From contig JACGWO010000012.1 of the NCBI GenBank assembly GCA_034509735.1, positions 26,503,188 through 26,567,187 of the forward strand: DNA of 64,000 nucleotides, given 5' to 3'. The stretch comes from Sesamum alatum. Lineage: Eukaryota > Streptophyta > Magnoliopsida > Lamiales > Pedaliaceae. Below, in pieces: positions 13,308-24,233 of this stretch; position 1 is the stretch's first letter; every line of letters begins with the position of its first letter. The notes beneath the pieces were generated by a model. That model searched no databases, had not been told where the DNA came from, and worked only from the letters and a program-made list of their open reading frames with translations. Made by a program: the position numbers and the translations under genes.

Positions 13308-13592
13308 TCAAGACTGAAAAAGAATGTAAGAAGCAGTGGCAGTCAAAAAAGAAAATGAATTGGTTGGTTGCAACAAGGAATTGAAGCGGTCCCATTGGTG
13401 GTGATGGCGCCATCTTTTGAGTTCCCTATGCGGCTTTTCCTCGAACACTTTTGGGACAAATTCATTGAACAGAGATGGACACAATGAACAAGAAGATAGG
13501 GGGTCTTGCCCTTGTTCCTCTTGTTGCTTTCCTAGCTTCCTATTTGTATTGACCACATCCACATCTCGTCTTCTCTTCACTGCTCCTCCCAT
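13308..13592 (-). CDS. unidentified small ORF, 94 aa, doubtful
   Basis: An ATG-initiated frame on the minus strand encodes a charged, soluble-looking 94-residue peptide beginning MGGAVKRRRDVDVV. It has a basic N-terminus, an SSCSLCPSLF segment around residues 33-42, and a basic His/Arg/Trp stretch in the second half. GC content is locally higher than in the surroundings, which is the main hint that it might be genuine. I do not recognise a family, see no clear promoter, and the frame may be a chance opening or part of an exon of a decayed gene. Confidence 0.22.
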   Translation of the reverse strand: MGGAVKRRRDVDVVNTNRKLGKQQEEQGQDPLSSCSLCPSLFNEFVPKVFEEKPHRELKRWRHHHQWDRFNSLLQPTNSFSFLTATASYILFQS

Positions 13593-13869
13593 TCTTCAAA
13601 CCCAAAAACTAAATTAATTTTTTAATTAAAATAGAATTTTACAAATATTAAGAGTAAAAATTATAACTCTCATTCAGCATTTAATAAGTTTAAGATTTTG
13701 TCAAATTCGATCTGAATAGTCGTACTACACATTCAAGCCAGGTGTTTCGTTTAATACTTATGTACATGTCAAGTGAATAAAATATTCTTAAAAGTATATA
13801 AATTACGTGAATCTTATATTCACTAATACTTGTATTTAAATAAATATATATAATACTATTGTATAATTA

Positions 13870-14278
13870 TTTTTTTTTAACAGAAAATAAAGATATTATA
13901 TTACTGCAGATTTAAAGTCATTACATAAGGGGAGGACGTAGTCCTAGTACAAGCAAAATGAAGATCAAATAGTAACAGTGGTTCAACAAAAGATGGCTTT
14001 TGCAAAAAGATCTGCATAGGCAATTCCGAAGTAGCTGCAGTACGGGCCAAAATGATTCCCGGCATCTTTTAACTAAACTGGATGCGATGCAGTTGCGTTT
14101 TGGTTATAGGGAAAGTAATAGAGTAGTTGATCTTTTGATCCGTACTGCAGCTACTTCGGAATTGCATATGCAGATCTTTTTGCAAAAGTCATCTTTTGTT
14201 GAACCACTGTTACTATCTAATCTTCATTTTGCTTGTACTAAGACTTATCAGTTGATTATCACAAAAGTGACGTCATGA
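13870..14278. mobile_element. LINE 3' end with self-inverted copy (foldback)
   Basis: A minus-strand LINE 3' end runs from a T-run at 13870-13878 (the poly-A tail on the other strand) up to 14045. It is followed by a plus-strand piece of the same LINE that encodes the end of its RNase H-like domain (FGYRESNRVVDLL near 14098-14136). The arms 13941-14045 and 14140-14244 are inverted copies, 105 bp each with about five mismatches, separated by 94 bp. The minus-strand 3' tail also resembles the LINE remnant at 37741-37976. The structure fits twin-priming inversion during LINE insertion. I found no target-site duplication. Confidence 0.65.
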
Positions 14279-15540
14279 ATTTGGTAATAAGGCCTAATTG
14301 GGCTTGACAATTTCATAATTGATAATGAATACAAATTGCAGTTAATTTTTCAAAAAAAATCTTATTCTTAAAATTAATCAAAAATTTAAAAATTATTTAA
14401 TGAGCATAATAGATAACCAGGTAAAGAATTAACGCAATGGATCAAAAGCTGTAAATAGTAATTGTATCAAAATGTGGCTGGGATGAAAATTTATTCTTGA
14501 AAGTGATCGTCGAGAAACGGGCCAAAACAACACAAACGATCGTATTTACGCTTGAAATGCATATTTCAATAAATTTAAAAATTATCATAATGAATAATTA
14601 AGTAAAAAAATAATTGTGGGCCTAAATTTACAAATTATAACTCACAAAACAAGGTTTAAATAAAATTTATTACTAAAAGTGATCAATGAAAAACGGGCCA
14701 AAACAACACAAAAAAATGTATTTTTATTTGAAATGCAGGTTTGATCTGATCAATAGCGAGCGAAAGCGAATAAAAGTCAAATAAAAAAATGGCTCACTAG
14801 AGAAATAAAAGTAATAATAATAAGTTAAAATATTGTGAATAAAATAAAAAATAATAATAGATGTTCCATTGACTGAGGAAGCTTAGCTGCTTTTGAGGGG
14901 AGGAAACAAAATGGATATGTAGGGACAGACAGACAGACAGACAGACAGGTGGACAGTGCTACAGTAACAGCTGTAGGCCAAAAATCTTTGCAGACAGCGT
15001 TGTGGGAATTCGGCTGCCCCTCCCCCTCCCCCTCCCCCTCCCCTCACCTCGATTTATACTTCTCATCGGCTATTAAAACGGCTTTACATTCACATGCGAA
15101 TTCCCTTTTTTATCTCTCACCCCCTCAATTTTTTCTATATTTCACTTTCACTCCTTACTTTTTCTTTAATTTTTCAATTTCAGACCTTTTCTTCTATGTA
15201 ATTTTTGGATGGATCGATTTTTTTAATAATCCGAAGTTTGTGATTAATATTCTTGTTATAAAATTCAATAAGTTTAAATTATGCTTTAAAGAGATAATTA
15301 ATGTGTTGATTTAGGTCTGAGGTGGGAAAGTAATTAATATTGCAGGCAGTAATTGTGGGAGGTAAATTAAAAAAATAAATAATTAGAATTACCAAACTTC
15401 CCCTTAAAAAAGAAGTATGGGTAGAAATGGTAATTTTGTTTGGTTTTTAATATATTGTATAATTGTTCTTGCATCTAATTCAAAATATTGGAAAAATATG
15501 TATTGAGTAATAATTGAGGTGTTTAATTCACATTCTTTTA
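14279..15540. other. intergenic DNA with simple repeats
   Basis: The stretch contains an (ACAG)n microsatellite at 14924-14948 and a C-rich (CCCCCT)n tract at 15016-15044. A TTTATACTT motif near 15053 follows, so a promoter is conceivable, but no coding sequence comes after it: the open frame through 14949-15314 lacks an ATG start and becomes a run of T-rich codons. Confidence 0.4.
14924..15044. repeat. (ACAG)n and (CCCCCT)n microsatellites
   Basis: Two tandem simple repeats lie 70 bp apart: about six GACA units and about four and a half CCCCCT units. The pyrimidine tract could form triplex or i-motif structures. Confidence 0.85.
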
Positions 15541-15542
15541 TG

Positions 15543-15754
15543 TTATATTTGGATTGATGGGATTTTAATTTAAGGGAGGTTTTGGAAAATAATTTCAAGT
15601 GATTCCATATTAAAAGAATTTAAAATCTATTAATTTCAATAAAATATAATTCAGAATTTAGAGTCGAATAATTTGAATTTTTTTGAATTTAAAATAATTC
15701 GTGATATGTTTTTTCAAATTCATCAACTCAAATATAGCCATAAACTCGCTAATT
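15543..15754. mobile_element. MITE with TATATTTGG-type termini
   Basis: The left end TATATTTGGATTGATGGG is matched in inverted orientation by the right end (TATATTTGAGTTGATGAATT). The interior is AT-rich with further inverted words such as AATAATTTCAAGTGATTC. Target duplication not resolved. Confidence 0.5.
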
Positions 15755-15874
15755 CGTGAGTTTCAATACCTTTCCTTAACTGTTTGTTCATTGTAGATAA
15801 TAGACATATACCGAAAAAGAAATTAACTCAATTTTAAATTCAGAGAATGGAATTCACTCAAAGGTCCGTAATAT

Positions 15875-16080
15875 TATGTTTGGATTGATCGATTTTGAGT
15901 ATAAGGATTTCAAATCCTTTATAACAATTCATTTGCATTAATTTGGATAATTTCACATAAAAAATATATTTCAAATAATTCAACTCCTATTTGAAAGATT
16001 TTGCAAAATATGATTGATTTCATTTGTTTCGATTTGAAATTTTTACTTTCTCAAATTCAAATATATCAATGCAAATATAA
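15875..16080. mobile_element. second MITE of the same TATATTTGG family
   Basis: The left end TATGTTTGGATTGATCGATT and the inverted right end TATATTTGCATTGATATATT resemble each other and the element at 15543-15754. Both lie 0.8-1.3 kb upstream of the BIG BROTHER start codon. Confidence 0.5.
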
Positions 16081-16838
16081 CTTAAAATAATTCTCGACCA
16101 CATTGGAGTTATTAAAATTAAAAGTATATAATTTTGTAATCATTTGTATATCCAATGACTCAAATTAAAATTAAATGGTAACCCCCTTTAAATCCATATC
16201 ATAAAAATGAACCAAAAAAATTTGAGAATTATATCAATATTTAAAAAAAATTATGAAATAAAATACTAGCAATTTATAATTAATTATTATTACATGCATA
16301 AAGTGTAAAAGTGTGGTGAGGGAGAGATAGAGACAGACGTAAATACAAAAAATGGTGGGGATGGCGTGTATCTCAAGTCCGGCATAAGCGCCTCAAGCAA
16401 AGCAGACCACCCCACTGCACCACTTCAGACGTCACAAACACAAAGAGAAACACACGCACCCACACCCCCCACTGTGTGTCAATCACATTTTTTGTCCTCT
16501 TTTTCCCACCAGACCAGAGGTATATCATCTATGGATGCGCTTTTCTTGGCTGTTTCTTGATCGATTCTTGTGTTGGAATTTTTTTTTGCATGAAAGCGTA
16601 ATGTGTGTCGTGTTCTTGGTCTATTTCTTTTTGGTTTTCTGAAAAAAAAAAAAGAGAGAAAAAGAAGGGGCTGTTGATGCACCCTGTTTTTGAGTTTCCT
16701 TAGAATTTTTTTCGTGTTTTTAGTTCGAAATCTTGGGTTTGATTCTGTTTTCTTTGAGCGACGGAGGGTGGTTAGTGTTATTGAAGGTGTTTTGTTCTGG
16801 CCCAGTTGTTTTGGGGAGGCCGATTTCTGGAAGCAAGG
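16081..16838 (+). promoter_or_regulatory. promoter and 5' leader region of BIG BROTHER gene
   Basis: The stretch changes from AT-rich to T/G-rich leader-like sequence after about 16480, consistent with a long 5' UTR leading to the ATG at 16839. I cannot place a TATA box with confidence. Short upstream frames exist but none looks conserved. Confidence 0.4.
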
Positions 16839-19800
16839 ATGAATGAGCATCAGCAGCTGGAGGTGCAGTACATGGACAGCGGCTACTCTTACCCTGTCTG
16901 CTCAGAGGGCTTCATGGATTTCTTCGGCGGGGTTCCGGCGGCCCCTTTGCATTATGTTAACATGCTGCCGATGCATGATCAGGTAATTTTCCTTTGATGC
17001 TCCAATCAATGTTAACAGAGTGTTGCCGGGTGATGAAAAGGGTGTTTCCCTTTGTTTGATCAGACAATGGATGGAAACCACATGCGTGGTTGTGTGTGTT
17101 TCTGATTTGATACTGCAGTTAGATGAGATTCTGGGATGTTCTTGTTTGAGATATATAAGTTGTGTGTTGTATGGATTCCTTTAGTGTTTCTGATGTGGTT
17201 GTTCATTGCATCGACCGGAATTTCAAATGCCTAAGTAATGCCCTTCTACTTATGTAAGAAGTTGTAAGAGTACTCTAATATACAGAGAGAATGTGTGGTT
17301 TCTGGCAGAGAATTGACATGAGGATTTATTTCCTGTTGGAGCTATAACAGAATTCTAGTTGCTTTTTCTACCATGTATTTTGATGGGGAGACCAGCCATA
17401 TTGGGTTGCAAAGACATTGACTGGACTCTTTGTCTTGTCAAAATAGACGGTACCAGCTAGTTGGCTCAAATGCACATTCATATGTTGGAGAAGTTGAGAG
17501 GATAAGTTGCACCTGTCTTTTTCACGATGTATATGTGTGCAAGTTCCACTAGGTCACATGTGTTTTGTTGTGTGTAATCCCATGTTACCTGGCGTAATCC
17601 GTGGCCCAAGCTCAGGTGGATAGCACCTTGAGAACAGCTCCAATAGCATCGGTCGGCCTCAGCCACAGACCAAATTAAGCTGTTGCAGAGAAATGCTTAT
17701 TCCTTGTATTATAATCTAGTTTTGCTCCATCTTCTCTTAAGTTATGTGAATATGTGGGACAGGGTACAACAAGTGTTACGGCTCCAGTATTAGGAAGTTT
17801 TAGTTTGGGTGATAATGAAATTTGGCCATGTCAACTGCCCTTTGTTCCTATAATAATTATATTGACAGAACTTCTTGCATGCATGTCTGTCTGAGCACAC
17901 AACCATCTTCAGATGAATGTAAAAAAGTATTTCAAGTTTATATGTACAAACATTTGGATTTAGTACACTACCTTTTGCACTTCGTGTCTTGATATGCTAG
18001 AATAAAGCATTTTATGTCTTAAGGACACGCTTATGTATTGCTGTATGTGTTCTGTAATCGTGAAGAACGTCCAACTGTGTTGGTGTTCATGTTGTAGTTT
18101 TCTTAGCAGAGTACCTCTTTATTGTTTAATGATATCATGAAATGGTTGAACACATTTAACCTCGGTTCTGTCTGAGAAAAATATATCTTCTTGGGGATAT
18201 GAAATAAAGTTAGATTTGTGAGATCAATAAATTGAAGTAGTAATACTCAAAACTAGAACTGCTTTGAAGAAGTGGAGATATCTCTGCCGTAACTACAGTT
18301 CAGTTTTTCAATTACCTATTAATATTCCTTTATACGAGTTTTCTACATGCTTTTCATGATTATCTTAGACCATGATATGATTTATTCTTTTCTATTCCCA
18401 AATTTTTAGTTGTACTTGCTTGTAGTAGGTTCTAGTAGTAGGTTTGAAGGAATTCAAGGAACTTATATCTCATGATGACGGTATTCATCTCTTCATCCAG
18501 GAATCTGCATATTGGTCAATGCATATGAGTTCATACAAATATGGAGTATCTGGTGCAGAGAGTACTTCTTATTACGGTCTCAATGAGTACAATGAGCAGG
18601 CCCCAAGAATGGATTTTAATAGGGGATCATGGGAATACCCTTCAATGACAACCATAGAAGAACCTGTACCTGTAGATATACCATCTGAACAAAATATCGT
18701 TCCTGCTGTGGATTCTATTACGGATGCAGAAGAACGTAAGTACTTGTTTATCTTCTATTGAGTTTCTAGCTTGAGGCGAAAGACAACGCAAATGCTTGAT
18801 GAATCCAGCGTGTTTCTGAAAGGCCATATAGCCCAAATTTTCCTTATCCCTGGGTTCCTCGTGTCAATTTTTTTTTTTTTTATTTTAACACACTGTTGCA
18901 TTATTTCCAGAACATGCAGGCTCACCAAACCACGAAGATGATGGCAGTACCCAGGTTGGCATTTTTACGATTCCATTTGCGTTTACATGTTTTTCATATT
19001 TGGAACGTCAGTACTGATAAACCGAAAATGGCATGATGGTGAACAATCTGAAACCCTGCTACATATGTTACGGTATTTGTTTGGTCTCGTGCTTGTGGTT
19101 TCAGTATTGCTTTGTAATTCCACCTCCTTACTACTGATAGGAGAAAATTTAAGTTTGAGTTTTCAATTGCTTGCGACAGATAATAGATATACGCATGCCT
19201 ACGGCCCTACAAATAAATTAAATCAATACTTATCATCCATTTGTGAAAGTAATTGGAAATCCCCCATTCTACATGAACGGTTGTAATAATTGTGCTGTGG
19301 TCATTAAAACCAAGCTCCAAAGTGGCCCATCAATTGATAATTGTTAGGAAGCGGCATTGGTGCACGAGAAAGCAAGGAAGTCCTTATAATCGTGGGCGGT
19401 CTCTAAAGGAAGGATTCCAAAGCATAGAAAAGAAATGAACTGCTTGTATCTCCATTCACTCTTTTCTTTATACACTTGGATGAGTTTAAGACAACTTTTT
19501 CTGCAATGTCTTACTTGTACGACAATGTTGACTGCTGGCACGTTCTCTAGTCCCCAGAGATCCATTTTTTTTTCTTCTCATCTATATATAGATGCTGAAC
19601 TCATCTTTCATCGATGAATGGAATGGGTTACAGTTGTGAATTTTGTTAGTGTCTGTTTTTAACTTTGTTTCATGTTGTTTATGTTATGGCAGGTCGTATG
19701 GCAAGATGATATTGATCCTGACACCATGACGTATGAGGTAGGAAATTTGTCTCCACAGCTTTTCTTTTATCATTTCATAACGACCCTTTTTCTTTTATCG

Positions 19801-20827
19801 TCAAGAATGGACAATAACAGTGCCAATCTTGTTGCGAGTTATATAATTACAATGAGAAGTAAATAGGCAATATTACCATTCTTTATTTGACATATGACCA
19901 GTGTAAGATTTGTTCATGAAGTTGGTAATAAAGGATTTCCATGGAATAAGGCAATGCCTATAAGAAATTCCAACTATGAAGTCTAACAAAAATCATTTGA
20001 TACCTTTTCTGAGAAAGATTGCTCCTTGGCGTATAAAAAACGTCGGGTATCTAGGTGGTCAATATGCACATTCTAGGATAGCAAATCATCCACCTCTTCT
20101 GAGTACACTGCTGTACAGTTGCTGTCAAGAATGAAATGCATAATAGACATACAAAACATTAAGAAAAATGGGAAAGACATTATTTGTAAGCATTTCCACT
20201 GTTTATGCAGAAAAACGACCGTTTTTTAACTTTCCTGATGCGTTGGTTATTCAAATGTGTAGGAACTGCTTGATTTAGGCGAAGCAGTGGGAACTCAAAG
20301 TAGAGGACTTTCGCAAGAGCTCATAAATATGCTTCCGACCTCAAAACACAAGTCTGGTGGAATCTTCTCAAGAAGAAAATCTGGAGACAGGTTACCTTTT
20401 CTACAGAAAATTGGGATCTTAAACCTCCTTTCTTGAATAAATTCTGTGAGTTTCTGCCCCATTCTACCACATTATGGGTTGCAGGAAACGCATTAAGTTA
20501 ATCAATTATAATTAGGAGAACCGTTAGATGCTACACCGTTTTCCTTAGAGCTCTATAAGTTTCAACATCGTCATGCTTTTCTCTCTGGGAAAACAGGTGC
20601 GTCATTTGCCAAATGCGATACAAACGAGGGGACCGACAGATCAATTTGCCATGCAAGCATGCCTACCATACTGAATGTGGCTCCAAGTGGCTTAGCATCA
20701 ACAAGGTAATCCAGCATCCGTCTTTCGATCCCTGAGTTTGCTCTGTTTCTTGACACTTCTGACATCTGATTCTACTTCTTCGTTTCAGACGTGTCCGGTT
20801 TGCAACACTGAGGTACTCATTGATTAA
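16839..20827 (+). CDS. BB: E3 ubiquitin ligase BIG BROTHER (RING-H2)
   Basis: Seven exons splice to a 247-residue protein: 16839-16982, 18501-18735, 18911-18954, 19693-19737, 20263-20390, 20597-20705 and 20789-20827. All junctions are GT-AG and keep frame. The N-terminal half is low in recognisable domains. The VVWQDDIDPDTMTYEELLDL block (about residues 142-161) and the LSQELINMLPT block are typical of the family. The C-terminal RING-H2 finger has all eight zinc ligands: C200, C203, C218, H220, H223, C226, C237, C240. Arabidopsis BB/EOD1 has almost the same length (about 248 aa). It is a ubiquitin ligase that limits cell proliferation and final organ size and acts with the peptidase DA1. I chose the first ATG because it gives the family's usual N-terminus (MNEHQQLEVQYMD). 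Product identity is firm; orthology versus a close paralogue is inferred. Confidence 0.93.
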
Positions 20828-22199
20828 CCAAACGCCTCATGGTGAACGGGTTGTGCGTCGTTATACATTCTTTTATGCTCTCTCCTTTCTCCATACATAG
20901 AAGCAATGCAGACTCTAACTAGCTCCCTTTCTTCCCTGTAGTGTAGCAGATCTACTTGTATTTATAAAAACGACTTTGAATTTTTTGTTGGCTAATGCTG
21001 AAAGCTGCTCTGTTAGTTCTTTCAATATGCTTTTGTCACAATTTTGTTTTGGAACTTGCAACATCACTCAACATTATTGTTTTCTGTTTGATATCAATCT
21101 CAAGTTACAAATGAATTTCTGCTGCTTTGTCTTTTGTCTTACTGGAGAGGAATTTGTGATGCACTGGGAAGTGCTTATCAGTATATTGTTGAAAATAGTG
21201 TTTCTGATGTAAAGTTTATGTTTTTATACTGTTTAAATTAAGATGATTTAATTTTAACTATTTTTGCAGTTTATTGATAAAATTGTACATATTAAGTTCT
21301 TTCCCAAAAGCATTTTTTCTTTTAGCTTTTTTTCATATTTATATATATAAATTGTACATATATATATATATACTTTTTATCACACACGTGCACACACTCA
21401 ATGTTCAAACACGAAATTTTTCGTAAAAAAAAATTATGTCCAAACCATTGAATTATTCCCTAGTACTCATACTATACATGCTTTGAAGTTCAACACTTGC
21501 TGATGTGTACAATGGAAATATTGTCTTTTAATTTCATTGTAAAAAAGATTTATCTCTAATTTTATATTATTTTAAATCATAAAATCATATATGGTTGGAT
21601 TTATTTGTGCCATTTGACCACAAACTTTAAAAAATAAAAAACATTTTCTTATGTCTTTTTCATACAAAATCATTACAAAATATTATGTATTTTTATATAA
21701 AGATTATCACAAAATATTCTAATCCAAATATTTTCATTATGTCTCGTCTCTTCGTACTGAAAACTATTACATAACATCGTAATCCAATTATATTTTTATT
21801 ACATCACATTTCTCTTTACCAAAAAAATAACGAAACAAACATATTTTCATTGCCGTTCGCCTATAAGAAAATATATCATAAAATATTTTTATTTCTTACT
21901 CAAAATTCAATGTACAAATAGAAACTCCAATTAAAAATACCGAAAAACTAAAAGTCGGATGCAAAATCCATTTGAAAATACTGAAAATTAAAAATCGAGA
22001 ACGAAAGCAAAACCAAACACGGCCTCATATTCTATAGCTCATTTTTCTTACAAGTTAGTCGACAGTATTTTCCCCATAGTCGCTCATCGTAAGTTAAAAC
22101 CAATTATACAGAAATTATTAAAACCAAACAAAGGCAAAGTCGCTGTTCTAATCTAAATAATTAACAATTTTTCTTGGGAGATCCTAACAAAGGGCAGCT
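20828..22199. other. 3' flank of BB and AT-rich spacer
   Basis: The first 150-300 bp are probably the BB 3' UTR. The rest is AT-rich with a (TA)n stretch around 21341-21372 and no gene that I can see. Confidence 0.5.
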
Positions 22200-23301
22200 G
22201 CTTGCTTTGCCTCCTCCCCCCTTAAACCCTCTCTAAACCCCACACTCATATTTTCACCGCCAGTCCCCAGATACACCCTCTTCTGCTGCTGTTTCTGTAC
22301 ATCTTGATGATAAAAGTAAGTATTTTTTCCGAGTTAATCTCAAGAGTTTGATTAGTTTTTTTTTTTTTTTTTTTTTTTCCGGTTAGATTGTGAGGTAGCA
22401 GCACCTGCTATTTTCTGGTCTGTGTTCGCAAGTTTCTGTTATCTTTTCCCCCCTCAATTTAATCTTCAATCGCGGTGTTTTCAAGATTTTACAGAATTGT
22501 TTGGTCTCAATTTAGAATTTATTGCGGAGCGGGAATGTATTGAAGTAAAATACTTTAAGAATGGATTGATGGGTCTAAAGCGAGTGGATAGAGTTTTTAA
22601 CTGGATGAACTGAAATAACTTCTAGATGGGTAGCGTGACATGGTTTATGATATGAGTGTGTTTAGGAAGTTGTTTGCCACCTGTTTGATGAATTGCCTAA
22701 TGAAAATTGTTGGAGGCATGAAGGGTTGATGAGAAGCCTACCAATCGATGGTTATCGAATCATGTAGTCGAAGGGGTTTGTCAAATGGCAGCTACTGGTT
22801 GCCAAACTATTTTTTTGTTTCTCTCTATATTGGTCATAAGATGGACAGAAACACAGTTATGCTTGTTATTTTTTTTGCAGTACCTGTATGTGAGTGTGAG
22901 TGTGTGTGTGTGTGTGTGTGGTTTCTTTCTATTGATGGATTTATTTCTTTTTTAATTTTTTTTTGTGGCAGTATCTAGTGAGTATTGGCTGGCCTCTACT
23001 ACTTCTTTTGACTTTGGCGCCCATTTGAGTAAGCTTTTCTCCATTCTTGATGGTTTTATTGTTTTTTTACATGTTAATGCCAAAACAGCTGATTAAATTA
23101 AAGTTCTCCTGAAATAAAATCATAGCCACTGATAGGTATTTATTGTCCTTTAATTTAAACTAGTGAACTCTGTTCTTAGAAGACAATCATTCTTTGCCCT
23201 GTTGATTTCCTTAAACACCCTCTTTCAGTAAGAGAAGCATCAAAAGTAAATTGTTCATTAGAGTTTTAGATACTTATGTCTTTCTGACATGTCTTCTGCA
23301 G
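22200..23301 (+). other. 5' UTR exon and first intron of the YqaJ-type gene
   Basis: A pyrimidine-rich leader (about 22200-22315) ends at a strong donor, AAAA|GTAAGT, with the intron starting at 22316. The matching acceptor TTCTGCAG ends at 23301. The 986-nt intron holds a 23-bp T run (22356-22378) and a (GT)n microsatellite (22896-22921). Confidence 0.65.
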
Positions 23302-24233
23302 TGAAGCACTTGAATAATTCTATTTCTTCTGTTGGATATTCAAATTTTAGCGAGCATATCCACAACTTTAAGAAGGCAATAATCTCTTCATTCTACGGCA
23401 GCAATAGGAGGTACAGTGGCTGTCCCAGTGGGTTTTCTCCTGGAATATTATCTAACAAAAGTCATCCAATTCTTCAGTCTAGTGGGCTTCAGCATTGGTT
23501 CAAGAATTGGCAACACCTGAGAAAGCATAAACTAACAGCAAGTACTTTTAGTTTGGCAGTTGGTTTTTGGCCTCGTGGACGGGCAAGATTATGGCTAGAG
23601 AAGATTGGAGCAATTGAACCATTCTCTGGGAACTTAGCTACATGTTGGAGCAACATTAAGGAAGAGGAAGCTCTTGAAAGATATAAGCTGATAACTGGAA
23701 ATACAGTGTCATATCCTGAATTCCAGGTCTATGGGAATAAGAACCCTGAAGATAATTGGCTTGCAGCTTCCCCTGATGGAGCTGTTAACAGCTTTATTTA
23801 TGGCTTGCCAACACACGGGGTTCTTGAAATTAAATGTCCTTTCTTTGGTGGTGACATGAGCCAAGCCTACCCGTGGAAACGAGTGCCACTGCATTATATC
23901 CCCCAAGCTCAAGGTTTGATGGAAATACTTGACCGAGATTGGATGGACATGTATGTCTGGACTGTTAATGGCAGTAGTCTGTTTAGATTACACCGCGACG
24001 TGGAATACTGGAATATCCTGAAGATAGCGTTGTCTGATTTCTGGTGGAAGCACGTTCAACCAGCAAAAGAGATCTGCAATAGATCGGTGATCACTAATCC
24101 ACTTGTTGAATTAAGTTCACTTAGGCCAGCCCCTAAGCATGAGTTGCATCATTGTATTGTGTGTGAAAGCAAACTGCTTGTCGACAACTCAAAACTGTTG
24201 ATGCGGGAAATTCATGGCAAGTTGCAAAACTGA
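23289..24233 (+). CDS. YqaJ-type PD-(D/E)XK nuclease domain protein
   Basis: The single open frame gives 314 residues from the ATG at 23289. Family features in order: WQHLRKHKLTAS (about 74-85), EEEALERYKLITG with a conserved acidic residue (125-137), LAASPDGA with the catalytic Asp163, VLEIKCPF with the E180-x-K182 pair, and PQAQGLME (205-212). These match the YqaJ/lambda-exonuclease fold of restriction-endonuclease-like proteins; plants encode a few such proteins (for example At1g67660, from memory) of unclear function, possibly in organelles. The start is uncertain: a perfect acceptor (TCTTCTGCAG) ends at 23301, inside codons 5 of this frame. Splicing from the 22315 donor would join A to TG and create a new ATG, giving MKHLNNSIS... 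and a protein five residues shorter. A 3' UTR intron (about 24482-24801) is likely. Confidence 0.85.
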   Translation: MSSAVKHLNNSISSVGYSNFSEHIHNFKKAIISSFYGSNRRYSGCPSGFSPGILSNKSHPILQSSGLQHWFKNWQHLRKHKLTASTFSLAVGFWPRGRARLWLEKIGAIEPFSGNLATCWSNIKEEEALERYKLITGNTVSYPEFQVYGNKNPEDNWLAASPDGAVNSFIYGLPTHGVLEIKCPFFGGDMSQAYPWKRVPLHYIPQAQGLMEILDRDWMDMYVWTVNGSSLFRLHRDVEYWNILKIALSDFWWKHVQPAKEICNRSVITNPLVELSSLRPAPKHELHHCIVCESKLLVDNSKLLMREIHGKLQN

